Source: Cucumis sativus (taxonomy: Eukaryota > Streptophyta > Magnoliopsida > Cucurbitales > Cucurbitaceae). Taken from it: a stretch of 64,000 nucleotides of DNA. How positions within the stretch are numbered: position 1 is the stretch's first letter; each line of letters begins with the position of its first letter. The DNA lies in the NCBI RefSeq assembly GCF_000004075.3, contig NC_026661.2, positions 7,958,058 to 8,022,057 of the forward strand, given 5' to 3'. Under the pieces are notes generated by a model that saw only the letters and a list, made by a program, of their open reading frames with translations, was not told where the DNA came from and did no database searches. Below, piece by piece: positions 30,114 to 42,700 of this stretch. A program made the position numbers and the translations under genes.

Positions 30114-30720
30114 CGAGTCCAAGAAAAGTATCAAAGTTCTCAAAGCTTAAATCCTACAAACAACAAGACAAATAACGATGTAGATTTAGTGCAATACAGA
30201 CCATATAACATTATAAATAACAAAATGATGATAAGAAAGAAAGAATGTCAGAAACAGCAATGGACACCACTGAAAAGGCGAAGAAAACAGATTCGCACAG
30301 GTCAAGGACCGGATCCGCGTTGAAATGGAGTCAACTCAGTCATAGTAGACTCGGTTGAACTCACTAGGACCACATTGGAAGCAAGCATTTCGAAAACATA
30401 GTTTAACATCGGAATTTCTCCAAAGAATCACTCGTTTTCACTTCATTCCTTTATCATCTTTCCATTCTTGGAATTCCAATTACCATTAGACAGAAAAAGC
30501 AAAGTACAGCAAAAGCATCTAGGAACAAAATTAAAGAAAGAATAACAGAGAGATGTTGAATGAAGAAGATGAACAAACCTGGTTGAATCAACAAAGCCGA
30601 ACCCGTGGGAATCGGGGACGGTGTCGGAGCGGAGAGAGGCGCAGTAAAAATGGCGCCGCAGAAGAAAGAAGAAGAAGAAGAAGAGGAAGGGAAGGAAGGA
30701 AGGAAGGAGAGTGGGTATCT
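30114..30720 (-). promoter_or_regulatory. CDKA 5' leader with an intron and a pyrimidine-rich patch
   Basis: On the minus strand the leader exon ends AACCAG|GTTTGTTC at 30579 and resumes after TTGTTTGTAG at 30153, giving a 5'-UTR intron of about 425 bases just ahead of the 9-nt coding exon. The first leader exon starts in a TTCC/TTC repeat tract (about 30660-30710), a typical Y-patch near plant transcription starts. Leader introns of this kind often raise expression; that role is inferred here. Confidence 0.6.
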
Positions 30721-33700
30721 ATGTAATTTCTCTTTGACTGAACTTCTTTTCAAATTTATTTATTAATCATTTTATTGGCTATTATGATTATCATTTTTCG
30801 ATTTTTAATTATATTTTGCTCCTAAAATCTCGAACTTATTAATATCTCCTTTTGTATTCATTCATACTTTCAAATACAATAATTTAATTTTCTCTTTAAT
30901 TGGACAAATGCTAAAAAAAAAACAAATGTACAGTGGTAGTTAGTAACTAATTTGTACATACATTTTCCAATCTATATAATTTTTATATGAACTTCAAAAA
31001 GTTTATTTACGTTTGAGTTAAAATTGAAACTTTGACATACAATTATAAATACATACGATATTACTTTAAATATTGTTTATGAAAATTACCAAGTAACAAT
31101 CTACTTCTACAAGATATTTATTATCAATTAATTATTTAAAAATACGTATAAGTTCAACCTAATTTGACTACTTAACCAATACATCAAAATGACCATAACT
31201 CAACAATAATTTGTATGACTTCTCATCTTATAAATGGAAGATTCAATCCGATCTCATAGCATTTTACTCAAAAATGTATAAAAGAAAATTTAACTAATAT
31301 AAGACTTGTGGTATAGAAAAAAAAGGACTTTCACACCTATTGTAATATATATATGTGTTATTGAAAATTTTGAATTTAGTTTGAAATTTGAAAAATCAGT
31401 GTGCCGGAATTTAGCCATGAAAGTTAAAATAAACATTTACTATTAAGTTGTGATTTTTGAGATTAAAAAGCTAATTTTGAAAGGGTAATTAAAAGTCTTA
31501 AGAGATGATATAATAAACCGTTTAAGCGCCAAAATATATATTAATATATTAAATTGGAAACCACCTCACCATTTCACCTTTACTTGCCGTCTGGCACGTG
31601 CGAAGACCAATAAGGAAGAAGGGAGACAATTACTACTACCTAATTTGTCTTTAATTCAAATTCATTTATTTCGAGAAAAAGGAGAGATGTCCAAAAATAG
31701 AAAAATATTGAAACAAAATGGTATATTTTGTAAATAATTTTTTTCTTATATTTCATAGCAATTCCAAATAATAATAAAACCTTTCGTTCCTTTTTTTTAA
31801 GGGATCATTTAGTCACTCTTAATTTTTAGTATTGAATTAACCTTTTTTAATACAAAATGAAGTTCTTGCAAATTATAATATTTAACTATAAATATATTAT
31901 AATTCATAAACTATAACTCAAGAGTTATAATATAATTTTAAATTGATGTTCATGGTCATTCAAATATATCTTTGTATTTCTTGTCATCTCAAAATTATGA
32001 TTTAATCTTATATTTCATTGTGATTTTATTTTATCTTTTCAATTCCAACAATTTTAAAAGCTTAAATTTAACTTATAGATATAGTACTAAATCTAATTTG
32101 ATTTCATTATTTTAAAGTTTAACTAAGTAACAGGTGAGTGTGTGCTATGATGAACCGTTATAAATCAAAATAGACTATTATAATTGTTGATTAATATCAT
32201 GATAAACACATATAATAATCTATCTTAGTTTGTTGTGACTCGTGATGGTATTACAAATAGATCATGATATTATACTTATTTATAAATATTTTTTATTTTT
32301 TTTAAGGCTGGTTTCATTCCATTATGATATGAAAATAATGCTCGAGAGTCGAGATAGTGGGCTGGACCAGAAATGATAGGCCCAGATGTGATGCCTTTAG
32401 GCCACTATTTTTCAACTTTCCTTCTCGCTTTTTAATGCCGAAGAATATTTATTTATTTTCACATTATTAGTTTTCCCATTTCCTTGTGATTTTTGGGGCT
32501 ATTTATTTCTCTCACTCTCTTTATATGAATGTCTCTACCAAAATTTTAAATAACAGTAAAATAGAAGAAGAAGAAGAAAAGAAAATAAAGAAAGTTATTA
32601 TTGATGTAAACAATTCATATGCCATTTGCTTATGGCTATGGTCTCCTCGTGATATGGATGAAAGTTGGTTTTTTTTTTTTTTTGAATTTCCAGATATCTT
32701 TTACCCTAAATTACATTATTCCTTTCATGTATTTTTCTCCCACTTTAGAAGCAATAAAATAAAATGAAGACAAAAAGGAATGTTGGTCTAGAAGAGCACA
32801 GGAAATCCTACTCCCGTGGTCAAAATCAATCATCATATACGATTGAAGCTAAGAAGAAAGAAACGTAGACTGGGCAGCCTTTTTTAGATTAGTGATATTG
32901 TTTATCCTGAACAAACTTCAAAACCCGAATCAAGATTTTGAAATATTTGCAGAATTTATTATATTATGATGTATCTATATTGCTAATTAACTATTACCAA
33001 TGTTAAACTCCTATCATCGATATTGTTTATCATTAATAGACTTCAAAATTTTGAAATATTTGAAAATTCTTTTACATTATGTTTATCATGAATAGACTTC
33101 AAAATTTTAAAATATTTGAAAATTCTTTTACATTATGTTGTATCTACTAATTCATTATACATAATTGTTATAGTCGCAACTATCTCTACAAATAAATAAG
33201 AAAGTATATGCTTTGAAGTCTAACCTTGTTTTTAAGTAAATTAATAGATTTTGTTTGATCAAACTTTTCTAGTCAAACAATCAACAAGAAGTCCAATGTG
33301 GTCAATAAAATGGGCACTTCACATTTAAGTGCTTAAAAATGGCATTTTGAAGCATTTGAAATGCTTTGACAAGTCAATTCCAACTATAACCTTAATTTAA
33401 ACGTTGCCCGAGAATGTAAAGCAAGAACAACGTCTTTTTCTTGCTTGAAGCAATATTTTGGCTCAATCACCAATCAGAAGGATTCTTATTTAATTTCTCG
33501 GCCAGGTGGGGAAAGCTTTCCCTTCAATTTTGACAACCTAACCACTTAGGGCAGAGAGACCAACAATATAATAAATTCATGATAATACAATTAAAGAGTG
33601 GAGAGAATAGAGTTTTTCATTTTAACACAGAAAAACTAAAATTTAATCCATGCCAACTAACCTCAACAAGATCTTAGCTCATAAGATCTTTGGCAAATAC

Positions 33701-34190
33701 TTACCAAAAAGAATTTAAAAAAAAATACATCCCTCATAGTAGCTTCAAATCTCCAACTTTTGTTTGAGATAGAGAGAAAAAAAACAATTAATTAATGTAT
33801 TGAGCAAACAATATGGTAATTTGTGATAGAAATTTAAATTTGGCTAAATTTCTCCTTTTTCTAGAGATATAATTGCCCACTGACATCCCTCTAAAACAAA
33901 TTTAAAAAGGGAAGAAATATTCAGACATTCTCAGGGTATTTCATATGTGTAATCCCTTTCAAACATTTTCCAAGAAAAAAAAACCTGTAGTTACAGAGAG
34001 AGTGCATTGGAAAGAAAGTTTTAAAGCAAAAGCAAAAGGTGAAAAGCTCTGGCCATCTAAAAGCCCACAACCAGACCGATCAATATCACCAAAGCAAACA
34101 TGTATAAAGAAGAAATAGGCTTGCTTTCCGAGGAGCTGTGGAAAAGAAAGATCATTGATTAGCAGACGAAATTTATAAGAAAACAGAAAA
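30720..34190. other. AT-rich intergenic region, no gene
   Basis: Promoter side of both CDKA and the golgin-like gene (head to head, 4 kb apart). At 32355-32400 there are a TGGGCT and an AGGCCCAG motif (site II type) with no recognisable gene next to them. A block of about 60 bp containing GACTTCAAAATTTTGAAATA occurs twice, at about 33031-33080 and 33086-33140. The 32486-32767 ORF is low-complexity and not supported. Confidence 0.6.
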
Positions 34191-34192
34191 TT

Positions 34193-35784
34193 ATGACGAG
34201 TAAGAACGGAGGCGGAGGAAACGAGGATAGAGTTCTATTGGAAGGAAGTAATGATCGGAACGAAGATGAAACGGTGTCTAAGCTCACCGTATCTACATTG
34301 CAAGCTAGAGAAGGAGATTGAAGGAAGAAAATGGAAGTAAAAGAGAAGGTTGAACTTCAGTTAACCCGTGCAGAGGAAGAAGCCAAACGGTTGGCACAAA
34401 TTTGGGAAGTAAGTTTTATAATTAATCTTTCACGAAACGCATGTAAACAGAGTACAAGGTTTTAGCCTCTTTTGATCGCAGAATTATAATGTAAATTCTT
34501 ATATTGATTTGAGTTAATTTATTTATGAAGAACAAAAGAATTAGTCTTATGTATGACAAAAGGTTCATGATTTTGAAAAGAAAAAAAAAAGACGACTTGA
34601 AATCAATAGGATCAACAAAATTTGTTCCTGGAATAATAACTGTAACGAGAGTGGAAAAAAGAACTCGAATTTCGGAATTATCACCAAAATTCGTCTCCTC
34701 CTTTTTCTCAGTTCATTATAAAATTTCAATCTTCTTCATTTTAAATTCAAACACATTAAGTGGAAATATGAAACTAACTTTTTACAAAGTGGATAAAAAA
34801 GATATATGGGAAACACCAAGAGCTATCCACAAAGAAAAAGATAGGGAAACATTAGAATCTAGATTAATGTATTTATAGTTTAGTTTGAACATCCAAGTTC
34901 GTGTTAATTTTCATGAGATTCTGTAAAACTATAATTACACTTTTCATTTGGGTACTCTTTCCAAAATTTATGGAAGACTGAAAAGGGATTTTTTTTAAAA
35001 AAAAACTAACCATGTAGACTAATTGTTAGATTAATCAATAGTCATGAACTAAATTTAAACATTTAAGTGAACATGAACTGAACACATTAAAAGATACGAG
35101 AACTAAATTAAAATTTCAACCCTAATTAAAAAAAACAACAATTATCATAGAATTGAATTTTGAGTTCTCGGATATGAAATAAAATCTCCAATGTAGAAAG
35201 AAATATGCATTTTTTTAAAAAAATACATGGAACATAACCAATGTTGTGGATGATCAAGGACTGGAGGTAATGGGAGATCCAATGGTAAGGAAGTTGGTAA
35301 TGTGCAAAAAGAATTGACACAGTCAAGAGAGAACTGAAATCTCTGGGACAGATCTGCCAAAGAAGGTGCTGCTTCTTCCTCAATGAAAATAATTCTTTGA
35401 TTTCTTATCAAGATTTCGTCTTCATTTGTCTAATTTTTTCAAAGCTAGATTTCTATTGATTTTATAACGCAAGTTTCAGGTATTAAAGGAAGATAGAAGT
35501 TGATTTTTTTTTTTTTTCTAACAGGAAAAAGAATACAAGGAAGTCCAGGATATATTCAACGAAAAAAGCAATGAGAAAGCTCAGCTGCTCGCTACACTAA
35601 TGGAGGTATATAATTCTATAAAATCATTTGTAAATTTTCCTATATTTTATTGGCAACAAAAATATTTTCTTAAATTATCCATTTGTGCATATGGTCATGA
35701 TCTTATCAGCTGTTGGGGCAGAGTGAGAAATGGAGGATGAAAAAGCTCGAGGAATTGAATAAGAATATAGAATCAATGAACTGA
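34193..35784 (+). CDS. Small golgin-like coiled-coil protein (DUF662/GORAB-like), frame disrupted
   Basis: Four exons: 34193-34408, 35259-35365, 35525-35605 and 35710-35784. The pieces match the plant DUF662 'RAB6-interacting golgin' family: an acidic N-terminus (MTSKNGGGGNEDRVLLEGSN), then a long charged helix (EIEGRK, MEVKEKVELQLTRAEEEAKR), LGQICQR, EKEYKEVQDIFNEKSNEKAQ, and the C-terminus MKKLEELNKNIESMN. Predicted coiled coil of about 160 residues; the Golgi tethering role is known only by analogy. Frame 0 stops at TGA 34319-34321. Reading the conserved segments needs about two single-base additions in exon 1 and about four in exon 2, while exons 3 and 4 are clean and in phase. Either a decayed gene or deletion errors in the assembly. 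The 34525-34878 ORF lies in intron 1 and has no support. Confidence 0.7.
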
Positions 35785-36710
35785 ACGATGAGTACATTAA
35801 ACGAAGAAGGAATATATGAATGAGTATAATTGTTTCTTGTCATTGTTTTTAAGTTTGTATTTTAAAGTGTTTAATGATAAACATTGAGGCTATTATATTT
35901 CACTATGAAAGACTAGCAGAGAGTGCTCTATTCAATATCATAATTAGTATCAACAATATCGTAAATATCGTTATCCACATCGACTAGCTCGGTCTTTGGT
36001 CTTTGAAAGATTTGAATTTTCAGTCAACTACAAATTCTAAAAGTTATTATTTTTCCTTCCAATTGTCATGACGTGACAACATGATACTAAACTAACAAAA
36101 ACTTAGCTCAAGTAGCACTTGTATGTATATGAGGACACAAAGTTCCAGATTCATAAAATTGTCACAACATAATTGGAATTTTGAAGAACATTTATAAAGA
36201 GTAAATAACAAAATAAAGAACCTCATAGCAACTGGCATAGTGTTCATAGGCATAACTTTTAAAATCCCCAAAACACTATTTGATATTTGATATGAGTTTC
36301 TATGTTTTATCATCTACATTTCTAACAATTTTTCAGGATACATGCTAAGTTTTGAAAACTAAAATAAAAGTAGTATTTTAAAACTTGTTTTTTTAAAAAA
36401 AAAAATTGGATAAGGATTCAAGGATGGATGATGGATGGGTGAGTGCAAGGATAAAATTTTATTTAAATAAAAAGCCCAGGATGGATGAATGAGTGTAAGG
36501 ATAAAGTTTTTCTCTGCCCCAAGCAAATTAATCGGATGGTCCATAGGCATACAAAAAAATATGCAAAGATATTGAAGAAAAAAGAACTATCAATTTTTTT
36601 CTCCTTCTTTTAAACAATCCATTAAGCATTTAGTGAGAAATTGAGACCTTAAATCATGGGCTGGATAAAAGGATATGATGACACGGACCACATTCAGGCT
36701 GAAAAGGCTC
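35785..36710. other. Intergenic region between golgin-like and kelch genes (tail-to-tail)
   Basis: No gene. Two near copies of a GGATGGATGA/GAGTG-type phrase with AAGGATAAA occur at about 36423-36510, a short local duplication. ORFs at 36092-36313 and 36359-36550 have no family signal. Confidence 0.6.
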
Positions 36711-39700
36711 TCAAATCATATGAACGAAGGATGACTTACAAAATACGTTAGAGAAACCATCAGTCAGGTAGACGAAGCTTTTGTACTCTGCCAAAAGCTT
36801 AGGGATATCGTCCATACGTAACTGTGAATTTAAGAATAAAAATAAGATATACTATGACTACAAATTCAGTGGTAAAAAAGAGTTTGCACAACAAACTTGG
36901 ATAGAATCAGAAGAAACAAATACTAGTAGGAATTGTGTGAGGTGTAAATGCTTAGAAACCAATAATTTTGTACAATTAAAGTCAAGTTAGAGTCCGTTTC
37001 AGTCACTTGATTTATGAACAATACCTGTTAATTTAACTTCATAGCTCATATCTTTATACTAACTGAGAAAATAAAAAGAATCTACACGTAGAGCTCGAGG
37101 CAAGACTAGCAAAAGTCCATTGTATTGGAGAATTTTAAGAGCTATTCCCTACACCTATCAAGAAAACCAAACAGTGGTATATTGGAGTGGGTGGCAGGGG
37201 GAAGGCTGGAAATATTTTGACAGAGTGCGTCCCAACCTAAGGTTTGGTAGAATTTGAAGTCTAACTTCCAAGTTGTTTAAACATTCTTGTCTTGTAATTT
37301 GGAAGTGAAAGTCATGTTGACGAAACAGCCTCCGACTTCATAGCTCTTTTTATACCAACTGAGAAGGGAAGAGAATTTAGACAGAGCTCGAGGCCAAGAC
37401 CACAGGCGAAATTCCAATGGATTGGAGAAGTTTGAGAACCATTCGCTATACCTACGAATATCTAACAGTGTTGTATTGGATCTGAGTTGAAGTATACCAG
37501 AAAAGATAGCACGATGATAAGGAAATAAGATAAACCACTTCTAACAATACTTTTCATACCTGACGGAAGTCATTAATATGGTAGAATTGATATGCATCCT
37601 TTCCAGGAAGACTGGTACTAATGAATTCTGACCGAGGCCCATCGTTTGCACTGTCATTTTCAACATAAATTAAACAATGACCAAAGGCAATTATTAGCAT
37701 GAAAATATAACTAGGAGGCGCGTTTGTGCTTTCACACCAGTGATGAAACAAACGACCAAATGTTATGCATTCAATTTGACAGCATGTTACAATCAGTTGA
37801 ACTACCAAGTAACCTAAACCAGATTTGTGACTATATCTCGGAAAAACCATAATAGCGTTAAAGTGATAATTACTTTATGGGACAGAGACCCCACAGCTAA
37901 TTCTAGACGTCAACAAAAAAATGGATACCAGTAGAAGTCAAATTAATCAATGCCGGCGCACATATAATGAGATTTTAAACTAAATAGAAAGAGACACAAC
38001 TCCTGTATGATTTGATAGGATCTGATAATGCCAAGTCTTCTTAAACAAATACAAATAATTATGAGTGATCAAGCGCTGGTAATCACGAAGTAATGGCCCA
38101 AGCTCTTTCAGTGGAATTAACCTAGGATTAGAATTCCTCCAATGGCTCCGTAGTGCCTCGATGGCCTTCCACAGAAAGACACACACACACACACACACAA
38201 AAAAAAAAAAAACTGTCAGATTTCCTACTTTGATGATCATGCATCGAAATTTTTCAACTCACCTCAATATGCGTAGCACGTCCAGAGATAGAAGGTTTAA
38301 CTTCACTTAAACTGTATGCTAAATTAAGGAACTCTTTATCATCCATCTCGTCTACAACTGGAAGACCCGGATTTGAGAATGAGATGGTAATCCCCAAACT
38401 CTTTCCCAACTCTACTACTGCATTATGCCTCTCGTGAGAATCCTGTTTAGAATAACATGAAATGTATTACAAAAATACCAACAGGAAACAATTCTTGGTG
38501 TAGGTAAGGATAAAACATAATAGTAGTGAGTAATTGTTAATGTGAGGCCAAATAGGAAGAAAACAGCAACTGATAGTGATCTGAGATTCTTCGGTACTAT
38601 TAATTTATTCATTTGAAATCCTGCTGCTTTTGTTTACCTTTTCTATAAGAGAATGTTCATTTTCTTTTGTTCTTTTTTGAGAAAAATTTCCAATTGATAA
38701 CGGGGAGGTATATCAAATAGCTAGAGGATAAGGGAATCAACCCTCATTGGTAACAGCTAGTAATTCACTATCAAGACTACAAACAATAAGCATAACCAAT
38801 TACATATGCCTTAAACTTTCTGTAAATTTTTTTATTTCAAGGTTTGCTATGCAAAGCCTACACAAAATACTGCACTTAATGTCATTCTTACTGTGATTTT
38901 GCGATAATTTTTTTATTTCAAGGTTTCCTGACAGTGATTTTGCAATAAGTTTGGGTTATAGGATTCCTCATGAGTTCATTCTAACTAGATCTTCGCCATG
39001 TAGGAAAACTTTAGGGAGGGGCACCCAGAAAGAAAAAATTATCCCAGTCCGAGCAACTTCAAACGCTCTGTGGTTTTGTGGATAAAATATACTGGAAATG
39101 ATTTTGCATGAGAATATTAACATATTAAGAATATTTAGACAGGTTTACGATTATGATTATCAGAGAGAAACAAGAATTTTGACTAATGGTTGCTATCTAT
39201 TTCCAATTGTGTTGTTTTAATATTTCTCTCCTAGTAAAGAGTATGTATTCTCTCGTTACCTATGTCATTTTTCTCCGTAATAATAGAAGAGTTAAGTTCT
39301 CACTAAACTTATATCACAAATGCACCTATTCGAACTAAGGCTGCACATAAGCTATTCGTCCATTAAGTGAGAGGCTTTGTCCCAATACCTCGTGTGCAGA
39401 ATTGGAATCTTTGCTCAATGATGTCAAGTCTTATTTTGAGGGAGATCGTTGGATGATGTGGAAAACAACCTCTTTACAATGGGGTCCTCTGTAAGACACA
39501 ATATACATTAAAGGACTTTTAAACTAATACGCCAACAAACAGAAAATTACACGATAATCAATCATGAGCTATTTCACTTGTACTTCCCTAGTTCGAAGGG
39601 ACACTTCAATCCATACTTTCTCTCAGTTAGCAGAGGAAAATACAAATTAAGAGACCATCTAAGGAGCATAAAAGTGATAAAACACTTCAAACATTTCAAT

Positions 39701-42700
39701 AAAGGAACAATGCAGACAAGATTCAATGAACGGCTTTCTGAAAATAAATTAAATACCTTCAGTAACTAACCACCACAAATCACCAAAGGTCGATTTCCCA
39801 TCAAAACCACCAAATAACAAATGACGTGATCCAATACAGTTCATTGAATGGTATGCTCGTGCTGAAGGAGCTTCATTTCCAGTAGGCAACGCGTTTCCAC
39901 TGAGAGTTACTGCATTTCAAAGAAAAATGCTATTCACAACTGCACGGCAAACAATTCAATAGATGAAGCAAAGATGGACAATTAAGCATATCAGGAAAGT
40001 TTGACAAGTTTTGGGTTTAATGGAGGCAACCTGTTCTTCTTGATACTTCTTTCATTACTTTTACAAATTTGGAGTCCTAAACTAAAAGATAACCGAGTAT
40101 CTAATTCACCTCTTTCCCCACCTCACCATCTTTATGAGGGAGCATAAAAACCATCGAAGAGCTTATCTTTTAGCAGCATAAGGAGGTATTGATGCACTCA
40201 CCCCTGTCCAACACAATGCAATCATTGTGGTAAACGTCATAGCGACTAAGCCAACCACCAGTCCCATGTCCTCCAAATAACAGTAGCTGCAAAGACAAGA
40301 AGGGGGTTATATCCAATTCAAATAGCAATGAAAGAGCGAAATACTTTAAGGGAAATTATGATAGCCTTGTAAAATGATGTAATGCGTTACAGGAAGAGTG
40401 GAAGATAACTGAGTAACAATTAATAGCGAAAATAAAATCTCAACGTCATCAACGTCATCTCATCGAGTTAAAGATTTTTGGCATTTTCGATCTCCAGTTA
40501 TGAAGCCATAGTAACATTGAGGATTCCCATTAACATTTAGCCAGTCAAACATTCGAGTACGAGGAAGATTCATGGATCGACACACTATATCTTGGTCTGG
40601 AAGCTTGTTTAAAACTAATAGTAAAAGAAGTATATTCTCTTTTTCTTTTTCTATATTCAAAACAACATATCTCTATCTTGCTCTTTCGCGTCTATTTCAT
40701 TTTGAGTAAATTGTCTTTCTTGAAACCATTTTGTTCACTACAAAAACTCCAACGCACCAGACTTTTTTCTTAATCCCATTTGGGATAAAAGATGATATAC
40801 TAGCCACCAATAGAAGTTTACAACCTGACCGCTCATTAACCATTTTCATTTCTGATGAAGCTTGAAATATCAGCTTTTCAAAGTGAAGTACAAAGAAGAA
40901 AAAGGACAAAAATTCTGTAAAATGTAATTACATAATGTCCACTTGATGTAATGGTATGGCCACAACGGGGAGAAGGACCTTGACCTGGAAGCTTCAACTG
41001 AGTCCATCCAGGGCTTTCATTCTCTATCACAAAACCAAGAAACATTGAATGAGCTGGTTAAAAAAGGCAAACATACAGGGCCTCAGAAAAGAAATTCCAT
41101 ATGAAACCATAGAGCCTGAACTTCTTGACCTCACACAAAATAGTTTACAAACAAGCAAACCAAGCAGACAACAATGCTGCTCTAATAGTGTTTCATCCTT
41201 CCATGTATCTAAAATGTCCTACAATGGTGTTTAGTCTATAGACACGTTAAAGCTGAGAAACAAAAAGTTAACACATACGTATCTATATTTGGGACAAGAA
41301 AACAAAAAAAAAAAGGTATTCAACAAACTACAAAAAAGTAGGATGCGGTATCCTTAAAATGAATCCAAGGATCCACAACTTGAAATTGCTCCTTGTAACC
41401 ATGAAAAGGAAGTCATAGCTTCATAATGAACGCAGGAAAAAACAAATCATAGCTCATATATCTTTACGGTAAATCACTCGTCGTTACCTTCAAACATGTT
41501 TCAATACCCTTGAAACAATAGTATAATATTATCAGCAAGATCTGAAAAATAACTTTATTTCTCAGATTTAAATGGCCTTAAAAGAACAATGATGGAACTT
41601 GAGACAATAAAAGCAGAAAACTTCTCTTCGATGAGGTTATATACTTATAATATATATATACATATACATTTATTATAAAATAAATAAATAAATAAAATAA
41701 AATAAAAAGCAACCATCTACTGACCTTCTTCAATTAGTCCTTTTAGAGCCCATAAGTCGCCCAGTATTGGCCCACCACCTCCTATCAATTCAAAAGGGTC
41801 AATTAGCTTAATAGAAAAATGCAAACTTACAGAACCACGTTCAAAATGATGAAACAAGATTAGTCAACTATAGATAAGGTATCATACTAAAATAAGAAAA
41901 GGGTTTTCAATCTAGCACAGCTATAGCATAAAATAGTGATTTTCCCAGTTTACATACTTTCAACCCTTGGTTAAGATGATTAAAAACAGCAAGCATTGTT
42001 TTAAATTTGAGCAGCATAACAAAAAGAAAAAAAAAAAGAATTGATCATAATAGATCCAACAATTGCAGCTAGACATTCAAAGAGAAGCCTAGACAACGCA
42101 AATAATGCCAAAGCCCTATCAAAAATGCTTCGACTCATTTATGACCATTACCATACTAAAAGAATAAATCAATTGAAAAGGTCCAGATTTTATTTTTTCT
42201 AAAAACCCTTCACTTTACAGGTTTCATATCTATTATATTTTGCAAAACTTAAACGTTACTAGCATGGAAAAACCAAGCTAGCTAAAAAACCAAATATGAG
42301 GGGGGAAAACAAATCAAGTGCTTCAAAATTACTTGCAACACTCAATGTCATAACAAATCTTTCTCCATTTTTTCTTTTCTATGTTCAAAATTCATTTTTC
42401 TGCCAATCGTTTCTAAGATCAAGGAGAAAGAAAATATATTCATCACTGGACCATGGTACTCATGCTAATGGTAATTAATAGAGGAAAATGTTCTATCTCA
42501 ATAAAAATTGTTGTTTCTATAAATAAATAAATAAAAGAGAGGGAGAGAGAGAGAATGTCGTTTTGAAAACTCATTTGTAGAGAAAGTATTACATGTGAAC
42601 ATACCTCTTCCACCATAGACAAGCAACCTTTTCTCAAGCATAGTTGCAGTATGGCCACATCTTGGAGGAGGCAGTGATCCAGAAACTGAAAGTTCAGTCC

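Noticed and set aside
34525-34878. 117-codon ORF
   Set aside because: Lies wholly in intron 1 of the golgin-like gene, is Lys/Ile-rich and shows no domain.
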